Assembly: GCF_005869225.1 (NCBI RefSeq) | Contig: NZ_SWFP01000002.1 | Location: 868,001 to 932,000, forward strand | Length of the DNA: 64,000 nucleotides | Direction: 5' to 3' | Origin: Dyadobacter bucti | GTDB taxonomy: Bacteria; Bacteroidota; Bacteroidia; Cytophagales; Spirosomataceae | In this document: positions 1 through 7,610 of the stretch, piece by piece | Position numbering within the stretch: position 1 is the stretch's first letter | Layout: the number at the start of each line of letters is the position of its first letter | Translations under genes and position numbers: made by a program | The notes under the pieces: generated by a model | The model's database searches: none | What the model was told of the DNA's origin: nothing | What the model saw: only the letters and a program-made list of their open reading frames with translations

Positions 1-183
1 AACAAAGCCACCTCCGCAGACCGGCTGCCTTATGCATGGGCCGGGATGGTTCTGGTGGGAAGTACTGAATACGTCAGTCCAGGCATATCGCGGTCAGAAG
101 GATTTGTATTGCTCATCGCATCCATTGTACTGGCCGTATTTCTCATTTACCATTTCCGCAAACGCCAGACAGGCAATCAATAA
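1..183 (+). CDS. C-terminal fragment of a probable CHAT-domain membrane protein (5' end outside window)
   Basis: The first base opens a reading frame of 60 codons ending in TAA at 181-183. The fragment contains 'LPYAWAGMVLVGS', which resembles the end of the CHAT caspase-like fold (typically '..YWAafvliG'), then a hydrophobic helix 'LLIASIVLAVFLIYHF' and a short basic tail (RKRQTGNQ). A TPR-CHAT protein with a C-terminal membrane anchor, as seen in some Bacteroidota, would fit. The catalytic His and Cys would lie upstream, so the family call rests on one motif and is tentative. The frame is clearly coding-like compared with the overlapping alternative frame. Confidence 0.55.
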   Translation, partial: NKATSADRLPYAWAGMVLVGSTEYVSPGISRSEGFVLLIASIVLAVFLIYHFRKRQTGNQ

Positions 184-288
184 CCCCTCCCCTTCCTCCC
201 TTCCAAAACATTTTTTTCAATTTCCTGTTTCCCCCGCCTTCATGGATCTCGACTAAGTTTTTGATTTCAATTTAAACTTAAACGAAAC

Positions 289-687
289 ATGAAAATCAAA
301 ACATTGCTTTTATCGAGCGTGATGCTCTGTATGCTGGCTTCTTGCAAAAAAGATGCTGACCCTGTGCCTGAACACGACCCCTACGCTTTCCTTGAAGGAA
401 AATGGGCTTACGAAAATGGCGCAGAATGTGTGTTTGTCCCGGAAACAAAAAGTGCTGCCGGCACAAAGCCTCCAACCAACAATATATATGGATTTGTGAT
501 CGGCGAGGCCTACTGGAAAAATGTAGTTTCAACCGGGACCGACGAATGGGAGTACGACCAAATTGTGCGCAGCGCTGACGGCGTAACCGTGGAATACCGC
601 AAAAGCACCATGTCCAGAAAGGACGACAATACGCTTAGTATGAACACTCCCCAATTACCCGATACGGAATTAAAGCGGGTCCGGTAA
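289..687 (+). CDS. Small lipoprotein, function unknown
   Basis: Protein of 132 residues with a classical type II signal: basic start (MKIK), hydrophobic core, and lipobox 'MLASC' with Cys at about residue 19. This is followed by KKDADP, so it is probably anchored on the outer membrane or periplasmic face. The mature part is short and mostly polar, with 'LEGKWAYENG' near the start, a phrase common in small lipocalin-like or META-type lipoproteins where 'GkW' begins a beta barrel. No enzyme motif is visible. It is followed 56 bp later by another lipoprotein gene on the same strand, so the two may be co-transcribed. I do not recognise the family. Confidence 0.75.
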   Translation: MKIKTLLLSSVMLCMLASCKKDADPVPEHDPYAFLEGKWAYENGAECVFVPETKSAAGTKPPTNNIYGFVIGEAYWKNVVSTGTDEWEYDQIVRSADGVTVEYRKSTMSRKDDNTLSMNTPQLPDTELKRVR

Positions 688-743
688 CGGAAATTTTCCG
701 CGTTCAAAAGACCAACTCAAAACTTTGAAAAACAGTTAATGCC

Positions 744-1199
744 ATGAAAACAATTACAAAACCGTTCATTTTGGCGCTGATCGCCGTTCTCGGCTATTCA
801 TGCTGCCCCCGCCCCAGTTTTGAGGGCTGCTATATCACCCGCTGGAAAGACAGCACCGGCGCGTACAATCCGGTTAGCTCCCCGATGTATATCAAGGTAC
901 TGGGCAGCCAGGTAACAGGCGCCTGGGGCGTTGAAGGGAATTCGGGACAGTTGCGTGGCACGCTCTCCAACAATGGGTATGAACTCACCGGTGAATGGGC
1001 CGCTCCGTTATTCAGTTCGCCCTCATACCAGGGCAAAATATGGCTTACGCTCTCCGCAACAGGTGACCGTTTCGACGGCACGTGGAATGGTGGTACGCCC
1101 CGCGGAACAGTTCATACCCGTATGGAATGGAGCGGACGGCGGGTTGACTGTGATTCCATTCCGGAGCATAAGTACCTGAAAACCATCGCCGGACCCTAG
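744..1199 (+). CDS. Lipoprotein, function unknown
   Basis: Protein of 151 residues beginning MKTITKPFILALIAVLGYSCC; the lipobox is 'LGYSC' with Cys at about residue 20. The mature region is glycine- and tryptophan-rich, with alternating strand-like segments such as 'VTGAWGVEG', 'YELTGEWAAP' and 'FDGTWNGGT', suggesting a small all-beta barrel (lipocalin-like). No catalytic motif is seen. It lies in a run of four + strand genes for exported proteins of unknown function, which may be functionally linked, but there is no direct evidence for that. The start is set by the signal peptide. Confidence 0.72.
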   Translation: MKTITKPFILALIAVLGYSCCPRPSFEGCYITRWKDSTGAYNPVSSPMYIKVLGSQVTGAWGVEGNSGQLRGTLSNNGYELTGEWAAPLFSSPSYQGKIWLTLSATGDRFDGTWNGGTPRGTVHTRMEWSGRRVDCDSIPEHKYLKTIAGP

Positions 1200-1301
1200 A
1201 ATCAATGCCGGAATTCCTGTCGATTTGCGTAGAAAGCTCGTCGCCAGTTCAAATAGCTAACATATCCCGCCGTGCGGATTTCAATTTTTAATTTTACTAA
1301 A

Positions 1302-2132
1302 ATGAGACTATTCAAATATATACATTGGGTAGCGGCATCCATTTTCGGTGGCATGCTGCTCGGAGCCTGCGATAAAAACGATACCCCAGAACCCGAACCC
1401 GTGGTAAAATCGGCAGACAAAGCAATACTGGAAGTGTCGTTCGACCAGTTTACAGGCGAAGTTTATGAAGTAAACGAGGGCCAATCAAAGGTGATGGTTT
1501 ACGTTCCCTGGCAAAGTTCCTGGAACCTGAAACCCACTATCCGTCATAATGGTGCCTCCATTTCTCCGGAAAATTCAGTAACCCAGAATTTCAGTAAACC
1601 GGTGGACTATACCGTTACCGCAGAAGATGGTTCGACCAAAACCTATACCGTGGTCGTCGCCTCAGCCAAAGCGGGACTGGCTGATGTAGAATCGCAATAT
1701 GTTTACGGGGTAAGTTTTTCTGATAATTTTTATTACAAACTATTGAAAGCCAGGGATGTTGCTACCGATCAGTGGGAGCGAAAGCTGGAGATTTCGCTGG
1801 GAGTTACCGACGCTTCCCGCTATCCAAACCGGGACACACGCTATTTCAGCAACGTACTGCTCGTAACGAAGGCCTTTAACAGTTATCTCCACACATACTC
1901 CTGGGAAACCCAGAGTAATGTCACCGAGGCGCTGCTTATAGTGAGCAGATCAGCGTCCACTACCAACTCATACTGGCGCCCCGGAAGTGGCTCTATTAAA
2001 ATCACTTCCTATGATGAAGCAAAGAAATTGGTCAGTGGTGAATTTACAAACATCAAGTACATGCGGGGAGCTGCATTTCCCTATTATCTCACATCCGGCA
2101 ATTTCATGAATGTACCGGTGGAAGTTCAATAA
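1302..2132 (+). CDS. Lipoprotein with a DUF5018-like/cadherin-like N-terminal beta domain
   Basis: An upstream GTG at 1272 is possible, but ATG 1302 places a good type II signal directly at the N terminus (MRLFKYIHWVAAS, lipobox 'LLGAC'), so 1302 is preferred, giving 276 residues. After the anchor comes a beta domain of about 90 residues ending 'YTVTAEDGSTKTYTVVV', the signature end of the DUF5018/IPT-like repeat common in Bacteroidota surface lipoproteins (often carbohydrate-binding or SusE/F-like). The remaining 170 residues contain no motif I recognise. A strong terminator hairpin follows at once. It is probably surface-exposed; ligand unknown. Confidence 0.75.
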   Translation: MRLFKYIHWVAASIFGGMLLGACDKNDTPEPEPVVKSADKAILEVSFDQFTGEVYEVNEGQSKVMVYVPWQSSWNLKPTIRHNGASISPENSVTQNFSKPVDYTVTAEDGSTKTYTVVVASAKAGLADVESQYVYGVSFSDNFYYKLLKARDVATDQWERKLEISLGVTDASRYPNRDTRYFSNVLLVTKAFNSYLHTYSWETQSNVTEALLIVSRSASTTNSYWRPGSGSIKITSYDEAKKLVSGEFTNIKYMRGAAFPYYLTSGNFMNVPVEVQ

Positions 2133-2140
2133 CTTTTTGC

Positions 2141-2184
2141 CACCACCCCGGCGAGCGCGTAGCTTTTCACCGGGGTGGTGTTTT
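2141..2184 (+). terminator. Rho-independent terminator
   Basis: A perfect 11-bp inverted repeat (2141-2151 with 2170-2180, arm CACCACCCCGG) encloses an 18-nt loop and is followed by TTTT. It begins 8 bp after the stop of the 1302-2132 lipoprotein gene and should end that transcript. Confidence 0.85.
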
Positions 2185-2349
2185 GAAAAAGAAAAAAAAT
2201 AACCACCCTCCTGCAACATCGAAGTACAAACCGTACTCTTTAGGGTAACTGATGGCCAGCACGTTAATAGTATTTCCCGGGCGAAAACTCCTGTTTCCGC
2301 AAGAGATTGTATTGTCCGGGTCGCACAATCACCCTATTTAACAAAAGCC

Positions 2350-3021
2350 ATGAAAAAAACAGTTTTCATTTTCATCCTGACACTTGCACTTACGCTGCTG
2401 CAAGCTGTTAATCTCCCTCTTTCGGCACAAGGCCATTACGCCAAAGACGAACCGGACAAGGGTTACTGGCAGGTGTACACGGACTACAGAACTGGCAATA
2501 CCGCCATTCAGTTTTTCAATGCCGCCCAGCAGCTTGTATATAAAGAAACGCTCTCCCGAAAATATGTAAAACTGACCAAACGCAATATCAGACGGTTTGA
2601 TAACCTGCTGACCAAACTCACTGCGGGCAATGTTTTGAATACATCTGTAAAAACCTACGATCTCGTCGCGGACAGCCGGACTACGCCCCGGGATGTGTTC
2701 CGGCCCGAGGCAATCTTTGCTGAACCCACCAACGCACACCAGACGAGCGAAAGCAACGTGTATGTTGTGCGGGCGGTCGGAAGGTTGCGGATCATACTTA
2801 AAAACCCATATCAGGAGCATTTCGATGTATCAATTGTTGACGATCATCTCAGAACTATTCACTATGAAGGCGTCAGTAAGTCGGACTACAGCCGCTGGTT
2901 TGATCTGTCCAACCTGGCAGCGGGCGTATATAAGGTCAATGTCGCCGGTCAGAGAATGCGATTGAACTACAAGCTGACGGTTGACAGTTACCTGGGGTAC
3001 ATTCTTGAAAATCTGAATTAG
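2350..3021 (+). CDS. Exported protein of unknown function with a C-terminal interaction-like beta domain
   Basis: Protein of 223 residues with a type I signal peptide (MKKTVFIFILTLALTLLQ..., cleavage near 'PLSAQG' at about residue 27). Residues 28-130 describe a tyrosine-rich region ('YWQVYTDYRTGNTAIQFFNA', 'LVYKETLSRKYVKLTKRN'). Residues about 155-215 ('LRIILKNPYQEHFDVSIVDD', 'WFDLSNLAAGVYKVNV') resemble the end of secretion-associated or Ig-like beta sandwiches of the type 'D.s.l..GvY.v.v'. It stands alone after the terminator at 2141. The mature protein is probably periplasmic. No function can be assigned. Confidence 0.7.
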   Translation: MKKTVFIFILTLALTLLQAVNLPLSAQGHYAKDEPDKGYWQVYTDYRTGNTAIQFFNAAQQLVYKETLSRKYVKLTKRNIRRFDNLLTKLTAGNVLNTSVKTYDLVADSRTTPRDVFRPEAIFAEPTNAHQTSESNVYVVRAVGRLRIILKNPYQEHFDVSIVDDHLRTIHYEGVSKSDYSRWFDLSNLAAGVYKVNVAGQRMRLNYKLTVDSYLGYILENLN

Positions 3022-3081
3022 CAACACACGACTCACCTATCCCTCAGGATATGCCGGGTGGAAAAAATAATTCACCCGAAA

Positions 3082-3113
3082 TTTGCGTAAGCATTTACTT
3101 ACATATATATTTG
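3082..3113 (+). promoter_or_regulatory. Bacteroidota-type promoter of the arsR-AHSA1 operon
   Basis: TATATTTG at 3106-3113 matches the Bacteroidota -7 consensus TAnnTTTG exactly. A TTTG at 3082-3085 lies 20 bp upstream and suits the -33 element. The -7 box sits between the two arms of the palindromic operator, so bound repressor would block polymerase directly. Confidence 0.7.
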
Positions 3114-3132
3114 TGTAAGTAAACGCTTACGC
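3085..3132 (+). promoter_or_regulatory. Palindromic operator, probably for the adjacent ArsR regulator
   Basis: The 19-nt left arm GCGTAAGCATTTACTTACA (3085-3103) is the reverse complement of the right arm at 3114-3132 with one mismatch. The 10-bp centre carries most of the -7 box. It ends 6 bp before the ArsR start codon. ArsR-family repressors bind such inverted repeats at their own promoters, so autoregulation is likely (inference). Confidence 0.75.
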
Positions 3133-3138
3133 ATTATT

Positions 3139-3480
3139 ATGTCTATTGAAGCAAGAAGAGATGTTTTCCAGGCCATATCTGACCCCACTCGGCGCCAGAT
3201 CATCAATCTCATCGCACATAAGGCCATGAACCTGAACGCCCTGACGGAAAATTTCAATATGAGCAGGCCGGCAATTTCCCAGCATGTCAAAATACTGACG
3301 GAATGCGGGCTGGTGGTAATACGGCAGGAAGGCAGGGAAAGGTTTTGCGAGGCGAAGCTCGACAAACTCAGCGAGGTATCCGACTGGGTTGAACAATACA
3401 GCAAGTTCTGGAACAAACAGTTTGATGCACTGGATAAATTTTTAAAAAACAAAAAAACCAATACAAATCATGAAGCATGA
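3139..3480 (+). CDS. ArsR-family winged-helix transcriptional regulator
   Basis: Protein of 113 residues. The opening 'FQAISDPTRRQIINLIA' and the recognition-helix region 'MSRPAISQHVKILTECGLV' are textbook ArsR/SmtB HTH features at about residues 10-60, followed by the wing 'VIRQEGRERFCEAKL'. No metal-binding CxC pair is present, so it is not a typical metal sensor. Many ArsR proteins paired with AHSA1 genes share this lack. The C-terminal helix 'WVEQYSKFWNKQFDALDKFL' probably supports dimerisation. It overlaps the next gene by 11 bp and is preceded by its own palindromic operator. It probably represses this two-gene unit; the inducing signal is unknown. Confidence 0.92.
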   Translation: MSIEARRDVFQAISDPTRRQIINLIAHKAMNLNALTENFNMSRPAISQHVKILTECGLVVIRQEGRERFCEAKLDKLSEVSDWVEQYSKFWNKQFDALDKFLKNKKTNTNHEA

Positions 3481-3970
3481 CGAGAATGTCCTCACGATCA
3501 TCAGGGAATTTGACGCACCTCAAACCGAAGTCTTCAATGCATTTGCGGATGCCGGTGCTTTAAACGAATGGTGGGGACCGGTTGAAACCAAAAACAGCGT
3601 CATCAGTCTGGATTTCAGACCTGGCGGCATTTTTCATTTCCAAATGGACTACGAGGGAAACATCAGCTACGGCCGGTTTTTATTTATCCGGATCGAACCC
3701 CACAGCCTGCTGGAATTCACCAACGCTTTCGCAGACGAACATGCCAATCCGGTACCGGCACCGTTTGATGTGAAACTGCCTCTGGAAATTTCCTACCGCC
3801 TCACCTTTATCGCCAACAACGACTCAACCATTGTTACGCTGACCGGGCGACCGGTAAATGGCAGCGCCGAAGAAGAGGAAGGGTTCAGATCAATTAACGC
3901 AAGTATGCATGAAGGATTCGGGGCGACGTTTGATAAGCTGGCGACGTATCTTGGCAAAGTCCGAAAATAA
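3470..3970 (+). CDS. SRPBCC/AHSA1-domain protein (START-like fold)
   Basis: Protein of 166 residues with the AHSA1 (activator of Hsp90 ATPase homologue 1-like) pattern: 'IIREFDAPQTEVFNAFAD', 'EWWGPV', 'DFRPGGIFHFQM' and a C-terminal helix 'MHEGFGATFDKLATYLGKV'. These form a helix-grip fold with a hydrophobic cavity. Bacterial members are small-ligand-binding proteins of unknown ligand and are often partnered with an ArsR gene exactly as here. Its start lies inside the arsR frame (ATG 3470, arsR stop 3480), implying translational coupling. It is cytoplasmic. Family assignment is firm; biological role is unknown. Confidence 0.9.
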   Translation: MKHDENVLTIIREFDAPQTEVFNAFADAGALNEWWGPVETKNSVISLDFRPGGIFHFQMDYEGNISYGRFLFIRIEPHSLLEFTNAFADEHANPVPAPFDVKLPLEISYRLTFIANNDSTIVTLTGRPVNGSAEEEEGFRSINASMHEGFGATFDKLATYLGKVRK

Positions 3971-4134
3971 CCCATATCAAGCTATGAACGAGGAATGAAA
4001 AAATCAACTGATTGTAGGGCTTGCCGCTAAATAATAGGTATTGAAAAAGTACTTAAAATTGATGAAATTATACCCGAAAGCATGCCGCTCGTGTGCCCCT
4101 ACATGCTGCAACATACACAAACCACCAAGACAGC

Positions 4135-5019
4135 ATGAAAACAGCCTCTTTTCTTCTATCAGCACTTTGCCTCGCCCTTATCCTGGTCTCCCTATCCTGC
4201 GGCGACAATGAAAATCCGGAACCCCGACCGGAACAATTTCGCATAAAGAGTCTTTCGAAAACAAGCCCGGATGAGCCGAACGTTGAATATATCAGTTCAT
4301 TTACATACGATGCCGGCGGTCGGCTGGCTTCTATTTATACTTACCAAACCCCGGACAGCGCCACCTCTCCCACCGAAACAAGTACCTACCAGTACGATTC
4401 TCAGAATAGGTTAACCCAAATGGACAGGATTTTAAGCAAGGCAGGGGCCGAGCGGTATGTGTACACCTACAACCAGGCGGGTAAGGTGGACAAGATCAAA
4501 TACACCGGCGGAACCAATGATTATTACGACCTCCTATTCACTTACGATCCTTCCAGCCAGCTTTCGGCCAGCAAAAGATCTTTTAACTTTTCAAATACAA
4601 TTTCTTACCTGCAGGACAATGCATACGTCTTCACTTCCGGAAATCTGAGCAAAGTAACGACTACAACTACGGTGGTCCGCACCGTGCCATCGAGCGGCAC
4701 TTTCAATACGGAATTCGTCTATGACGATCACCCCAATCCATTTCTGGACGCACCGGTTATCCCCGCTCCATCCAGGATCGCCACACCATCGATGGGCAGC
4801 TTTAATTATTACACCTATTACGGAGGTGTCGACAATCTGCTGCACCTGAGCAAGAACAATCTGCGCTCAGCCACAACCGACGCCCTCTCCCAAATCACTT
4901 ACACCTATACTTACAATACCCAGGGCCTCCCCGAAAGCCGCACAACTTCGCAAAAGGCGACTCCCACCAGTCCGGTATTTGTATTGGAAATGCTGGAATA
5001 TAGGTATGAGGAGTATTGA
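4135..5019 (+). CDS. Lipoprotein with YD/RHS-like repeat strands
   Basis: Start ATG 4135 is chosen because it begins a clear signal, MKTASFLLSALCLALILVSL, with lipobox 'LVSLSC' (an upstream in-frame ATG at 4093 would bury it); the protein has 294 residues. The mature part carries repeated strand motifs 'FTYDAGGRLASIYTY', 'YQYDSQNRLTQMDRI', 'YTYNQAGKVDKIKY' and 'YTYNTQGLPESRT', the 'YxYDxxGRL' pattern of RHS/YD repeats. In Bacteroidota such short proteins form single-domain beta-sheet lipoproteins (DUF4595-like) rather than toxin cages. It is probably on the cell surface or facing the periplasm. Function unknown. It converges with the minus-strand gene at 5125. Confidence 0.78.
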   Translation: MKTASFLLSALCLALILVSLSCGDNENPEPRPEQFRIKSLSKTSPDEPNVEYISSFTYDAGGRLASIYTYQTPDSATSPTETSTYQYDSQNRLTQMDRILSKAGAERYVYTYNQAGKVDKIKYTGGTNDYYDLLFTYDPSSQLSASKRSFNFSNTISYLQDNAYVFTSGNLSKVTTTTTVVRTVPSSGTFNTEFVYDDHPNPFLDAPVIPAPSRIATPSMGSFNYYTYYGGVDNLLHLSKNNLRSATTDALSQITYTYTYNTQGLPESRTTSQKATPTSPVFVLEMLEYRYEEY

Positions 5020-5026
5020 AGTAAAA

Positions 5027-5124
5027 GCCATTTTATCAAATAGCCATCAAATAAAAATTTGCTGAATATCAATTAGTTAAGTTCTACCAAGGCCGCTTTT
5101 ATCAAATGACCGTCAAATAAGAAT
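5027..5124. repeat. Imperfect 32-bp direct repeat between convergent genes
   Basis: Two copies, 5027-5058 and 5092-5124, share the skeleton GCC-n-TTTTATCAAAT-n-n-CC-n-TCAAATAA and are offset by 65 bp. The second copy abuts the stop codon of the AlbA_2 gene. No hairpin is obvious. It may be a remnant of a small duplication. Confidence 0.5.
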
Positions 5125-6570
5125 CTATGCCCAAAACGGAATGTAACTTGCATACTTCCTTGACTTGCTTTCCGGATCGTCTTCTTTGATATCTCCTTCC
5201 GTAAGAGCGTCCCTGATAATTCTGGATGCAGTGGCGGCATTTTGGTCTGCAATTTTAAAACGGTCCCGAAGAGACTGATTTGTCATTTTTTCATTCGAGA
5301 CATATTTCAAACAGGCATGCTGGTAACAAGCCCTTATCTTTTCCTTCTTATCCAAATCAAGCAAAACTTTGTAACTGTACATTGTCACCCTTGTTCGGCT
5401 TTCAGCAACAATGACATTCAAAGGCGGCAGCTGATACAACTCAATGTTGAAAATCACCTTGTCGAGTCCGCTTCCTTTCTCTTCACACAAACCCATTCGT
5501 CGCATGATATCTGCAAGCTTTTCATTTCTTGATACATAGGCATCTATGAAACGCTCAGGGGTTACCAGCGGTTTTCCGGGATTAGAAATCTCTATTCGAT
5601 CGCTGAAAATTTCGATCATCGGAAAGCCCTTTTCGTTCAAATCCTGATGAACCAGCGCATTGGCGACCAACTCACGAACGGCGATTTCGGGGTACATCCT
5701 CGATTCTTTTCTCAATGCTTTGCCGATTTCTTCGTTAGCGGGGAGCTGACTATTTATCCAGACCAAAAAATTCTCAAAATCAATTGCGTAACCACTTCCC
5801 CCGATTTGTTCCCTTTCGGTTTCTACCTTATTTTTCCCTTTGTAAACAACTACTCTTATGGATTTTCGCGCTACACTTTCAAAATCCTTTAGCTGCTTGG
5901 CGAACAACAATGCACCCAATTTAGTAATGGCATATCCGTGGTTTTTAACAACTAAACTATCCTCGATAAACTTATCAATAACGCCTTCCTGCGTTGAGGG
6001 ATAAGGAATTTTCATCAGATCAAAGTATGCTTCTGTTCTTAAATATTTTGTAATATCCGCAGCGGACAAATTGTCCATTGCTATTTCCTTTTCAAATGGG
6101 ATAGCATCCTTTTTCCAGATCTTGGCCTGCTTTTCAGGATATTCGTTCAGCTTTTTAGTAATGCTACCGATTCGAATATACGACTGGTGCAAAAATTCAA
6201 CGGGCTGGTTCTTTGCTGCCGGTATTACATAAAGAGATATATGACGTGTTGTATCATAATCAAATTCATATACCGTGAAATCGATCTTTGGAGTCAATCT
6301 TGAGGTCAGCCAATGTTCCAGGTCTTCGCCTCCCTTTTTTTGCGATTTTGCTTTAAAGGAAGTTCCTCTGATAATGTGGCTCTGATCTTCCACGCCAAAC
6401 ACCAGATAACCCGTAGCTTTGTTATGGATGCAGGCGCCATTGGAAAGCGAAGAAATCCGCGTTCCGATCTCTTCCGGAGAATGAAAATTGAGTTTAAATT
6501 CGACCCATTCGCTTTCGTGAGGCTGCTTCACCAGATCATTCAGCAATTCTATAAGCTGTTGTTCCGTCAT
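5125..6570 (-). CDS. AlbA_2/Schlafen-type DNA-binding protein with HATPase_c_4 domain (RecG-like transcriptional regulator)
   Basis: Protein of 481 residues. Residues about 18-135 fit the AlbA_2 (Schlafen) domain: 'ESEWVEFKLNFHSPEEIGTR', 'GYLVFGVEDQSH' and 'SYIRIGSITKKL'. A middle helical region leads to a GHKL ATPase-like HATPase_c_4 domain at about 300-400 ('RELVANALVHQDLNEKG', 'IEISNPGKPL', 'MGLCEEKGSGLDKV'). The C terminus (about 430-475) looks like a winged helix. This architecture is usually annotated as 'RecG-like' or 'transcriptional regulator', though it has no helicase domain. Members often accompany defence or stress genes, but no partner is seen here. It is monocistronic on the minus strand. 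Confidence 0.85.
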   Translation of the reverse strand: MTEQQLIELLNDLVKQPHESEWVEFKLNFHSPEEIGTRISSLSNGACIHNKATGYLVFGVEDQSHIIRGTSFKAKSQKKGGEDLEHWLTSRLTPKIDFTVYEFDYDTTRHISLYVIPAAKNQPVEFLHQSYIRIGSITKKLNEYPEKQAKIWKKDAIPFEKEIAMDNLSAADITKYLRTEAYFDLMKIPYPSTQEGVIDKFIEDSLVVKNHGYAITKLGALLFAKQLKDFESVARKSIRVVVYKGKNKVETEREQIGGSGYAIDFENFLVWINSQLPANEEIGKALRKESRMYPEIAVRELVANALVHQDLNEKGFPMIEIFSDRIEISNPGKPLVTPERFIDAYVSRNEKLADIMRRMGLCEEKGSGLDKVIFNIELYQLPPLNVIVAESRTRVTMYSYKVLLDLDKKEKIRACYQHACLKYVSNEKMTNQSLRDRFKIADQNAATASRIIRDALTEGDIKEDDPESKSRKYASYIPFWA

Positions 6571-6942
6571 CTGATCATTTTTTTGGTTCGTTGTTGAAAT
6601 AATTTCAACCTATGCTCAAAAAAATTGTTGCTTATGCTAAATGATCAAACGGCAACGCGCGGATTATTTAAAGGTTTTACCGTGTTGAAGCCGGTAAGAA
6701 GACTATTTGTTTTTGACAAAAAGCAAATACCTGAGAACCGACTCTGGTAAGAACCCACATTTGCATTCCTCCAAAAACTTCCGAATATTCGCATTCCTTT
6801 TAAAAACGAAGTCTATGAAAAATCTCAAAAGTACCGCCCTGTTATGGTGCGGGTGTGCCGAAAGGCCCCCGGACGCACACTTTGTTTGCGTAAGGACACC
6901 TGCAAACAGGGCGCCCCATTCATCCTTTTAAAAACGAAGTTT
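6571..6942 (+). repeat. Intergenic region with duplicated leader flanking an inverted-repeat element
   Basis: The 372 bp between the AlbA_2 gene and the small ORF contain two copies of CCTTTTAAAAACGAAGT followed by (C/T)TATG, at about 6797-6818 and 6924-6945. Between them lies an inverted repeat whose outer arms are CGCCCTGTT (6835-6843) and AACAGGGCG (6905-6913), with further inner complementarity (TGCGGGTGT against ACACCTGCA). The first copy's ATG opens only a short frame reading through the palindrome (38 residues, cysteine-rich); the second copy's ATG starts the gene at 6943. This looks like a small palindromic element inserted with duplication of the leader. Confidence 0.5.
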
Positions 6943-7182
6943 ATGTACACACCGACAAACGGCGAGTCTACGGACTCGCAACAGTTGGCCAATTACGGCC
7001 TGCTTGTCCAGGATTTGCTTTCGCAATGCGGAACGGAAGAATGGATCGACGACCTCTGGTCGATTTACACTGGTTACAGTATTTACCAGAAAGAAGTGGG
7101 CTACAACCCGCGCCTGAGTGAAACTTTCACGACTTTTAAAGAGCTCGTGTTTTTCTTTCAGAAGCTTGAAAAGATCAAGTAG
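6943..7182 (+). CDS. Small hypothetical protein (79 aa)
   Basis: ATG 6943 follows the second copy of the duplicated leader and gives 79 residues of even composition with no signal peptide. The hydrophobic/aromatic pattern 'GTEEWIDDLWSIYTGYSIYQ' and 'TFKELVFFFQKLEKIK' indicates a small helical cytoplasmic protein. It ends just before a perfect 14-bp hairpin, which supports its being a real transcription unit. No family is recognised. Longer readings starting at 6844 would translate the upstream palindrome and are rejected. Confidence 0.55.
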   Translation: MYTPTNGESTDSQQLANYGLLVQDLLSQCGTEEWIDDLWSIYTGYSIYQKEVGYNPRLSETFTTFKELVFFFQKLEKIK

Positions 7183-7198
7183 ATTTTAGTTGTTTAGA

Positions 7199-7230
7199 AA
7201 AGTTGTGCGACTCAAAAGTCGCACAACTTT
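7199..7230 (+). terminator. Hairpin terminator after the small ORF
   Basis: A perfect 14-bp inverted repeat, AAAGTTGTGCGACT (7199-7212) against 7217-7230, has a 4-nt loop, and the right arm ends in TTT. It lies 17 bp after the stop of the 79-aa gene. The tract after the stem is only partly T-rich, so efficiency is uncertain. Confidence 0.65.
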
Positions 7231-7319
7231 CTCGTTTAGAAGGGATATAACTATCACCTACCTTAACAAATGCTATAAAGCTAGCGTCCGGACACCTCAT
7301 CGCCTTTAATTCTTTGTTA

Positions 7320-7600
7320 AAATGATTTGAAGCCCAGTCTACACCACTTCGCAGGAATGACAATCCCAACGGGATGTAATTATTATAGCAGATGTAAGCA
7401 TGTCCGGAATGCATGAACCCTGAAAGGGTGACATTGTTCACGGGAATTGTAAACTTTTTAGGACGAGACACAGCGATGCCCCCCATAGGGGTTCCAGACT
7501 CTCGCCCGCGTTATTTTTGCTACAACAATTTCAGCCCTTCGGGCTTTTCCACTATAAATGCCACTCCGTTTTCAGGTTCAATTAAACGAGATGTCGATGT
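7320..7600. repeat. Dispersed palindromic repeat elements in the gap before the hydrolase operon
   Basis: The 430-bp gap between 7182 and 7611 has no gene. It holds short GC hairpins set in AT-rich consensus sequence: CCCAACGGG followed by TGTAATTATTATAG (about 7367-7387), CCCTGAAAGGG with TGACATTGTT (about 7419-7438), CCCCATAGGGG (about 7480-7490), and CTACAACAATTTCAGCCC with TTCGGGCTT (about 7520-7549). These match the modules of the large array at 19851-21690, showing that the family is dispersed in this genome. Confidence 0.6.
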
Positions 7601-7610
7601 CGTTATTAAA

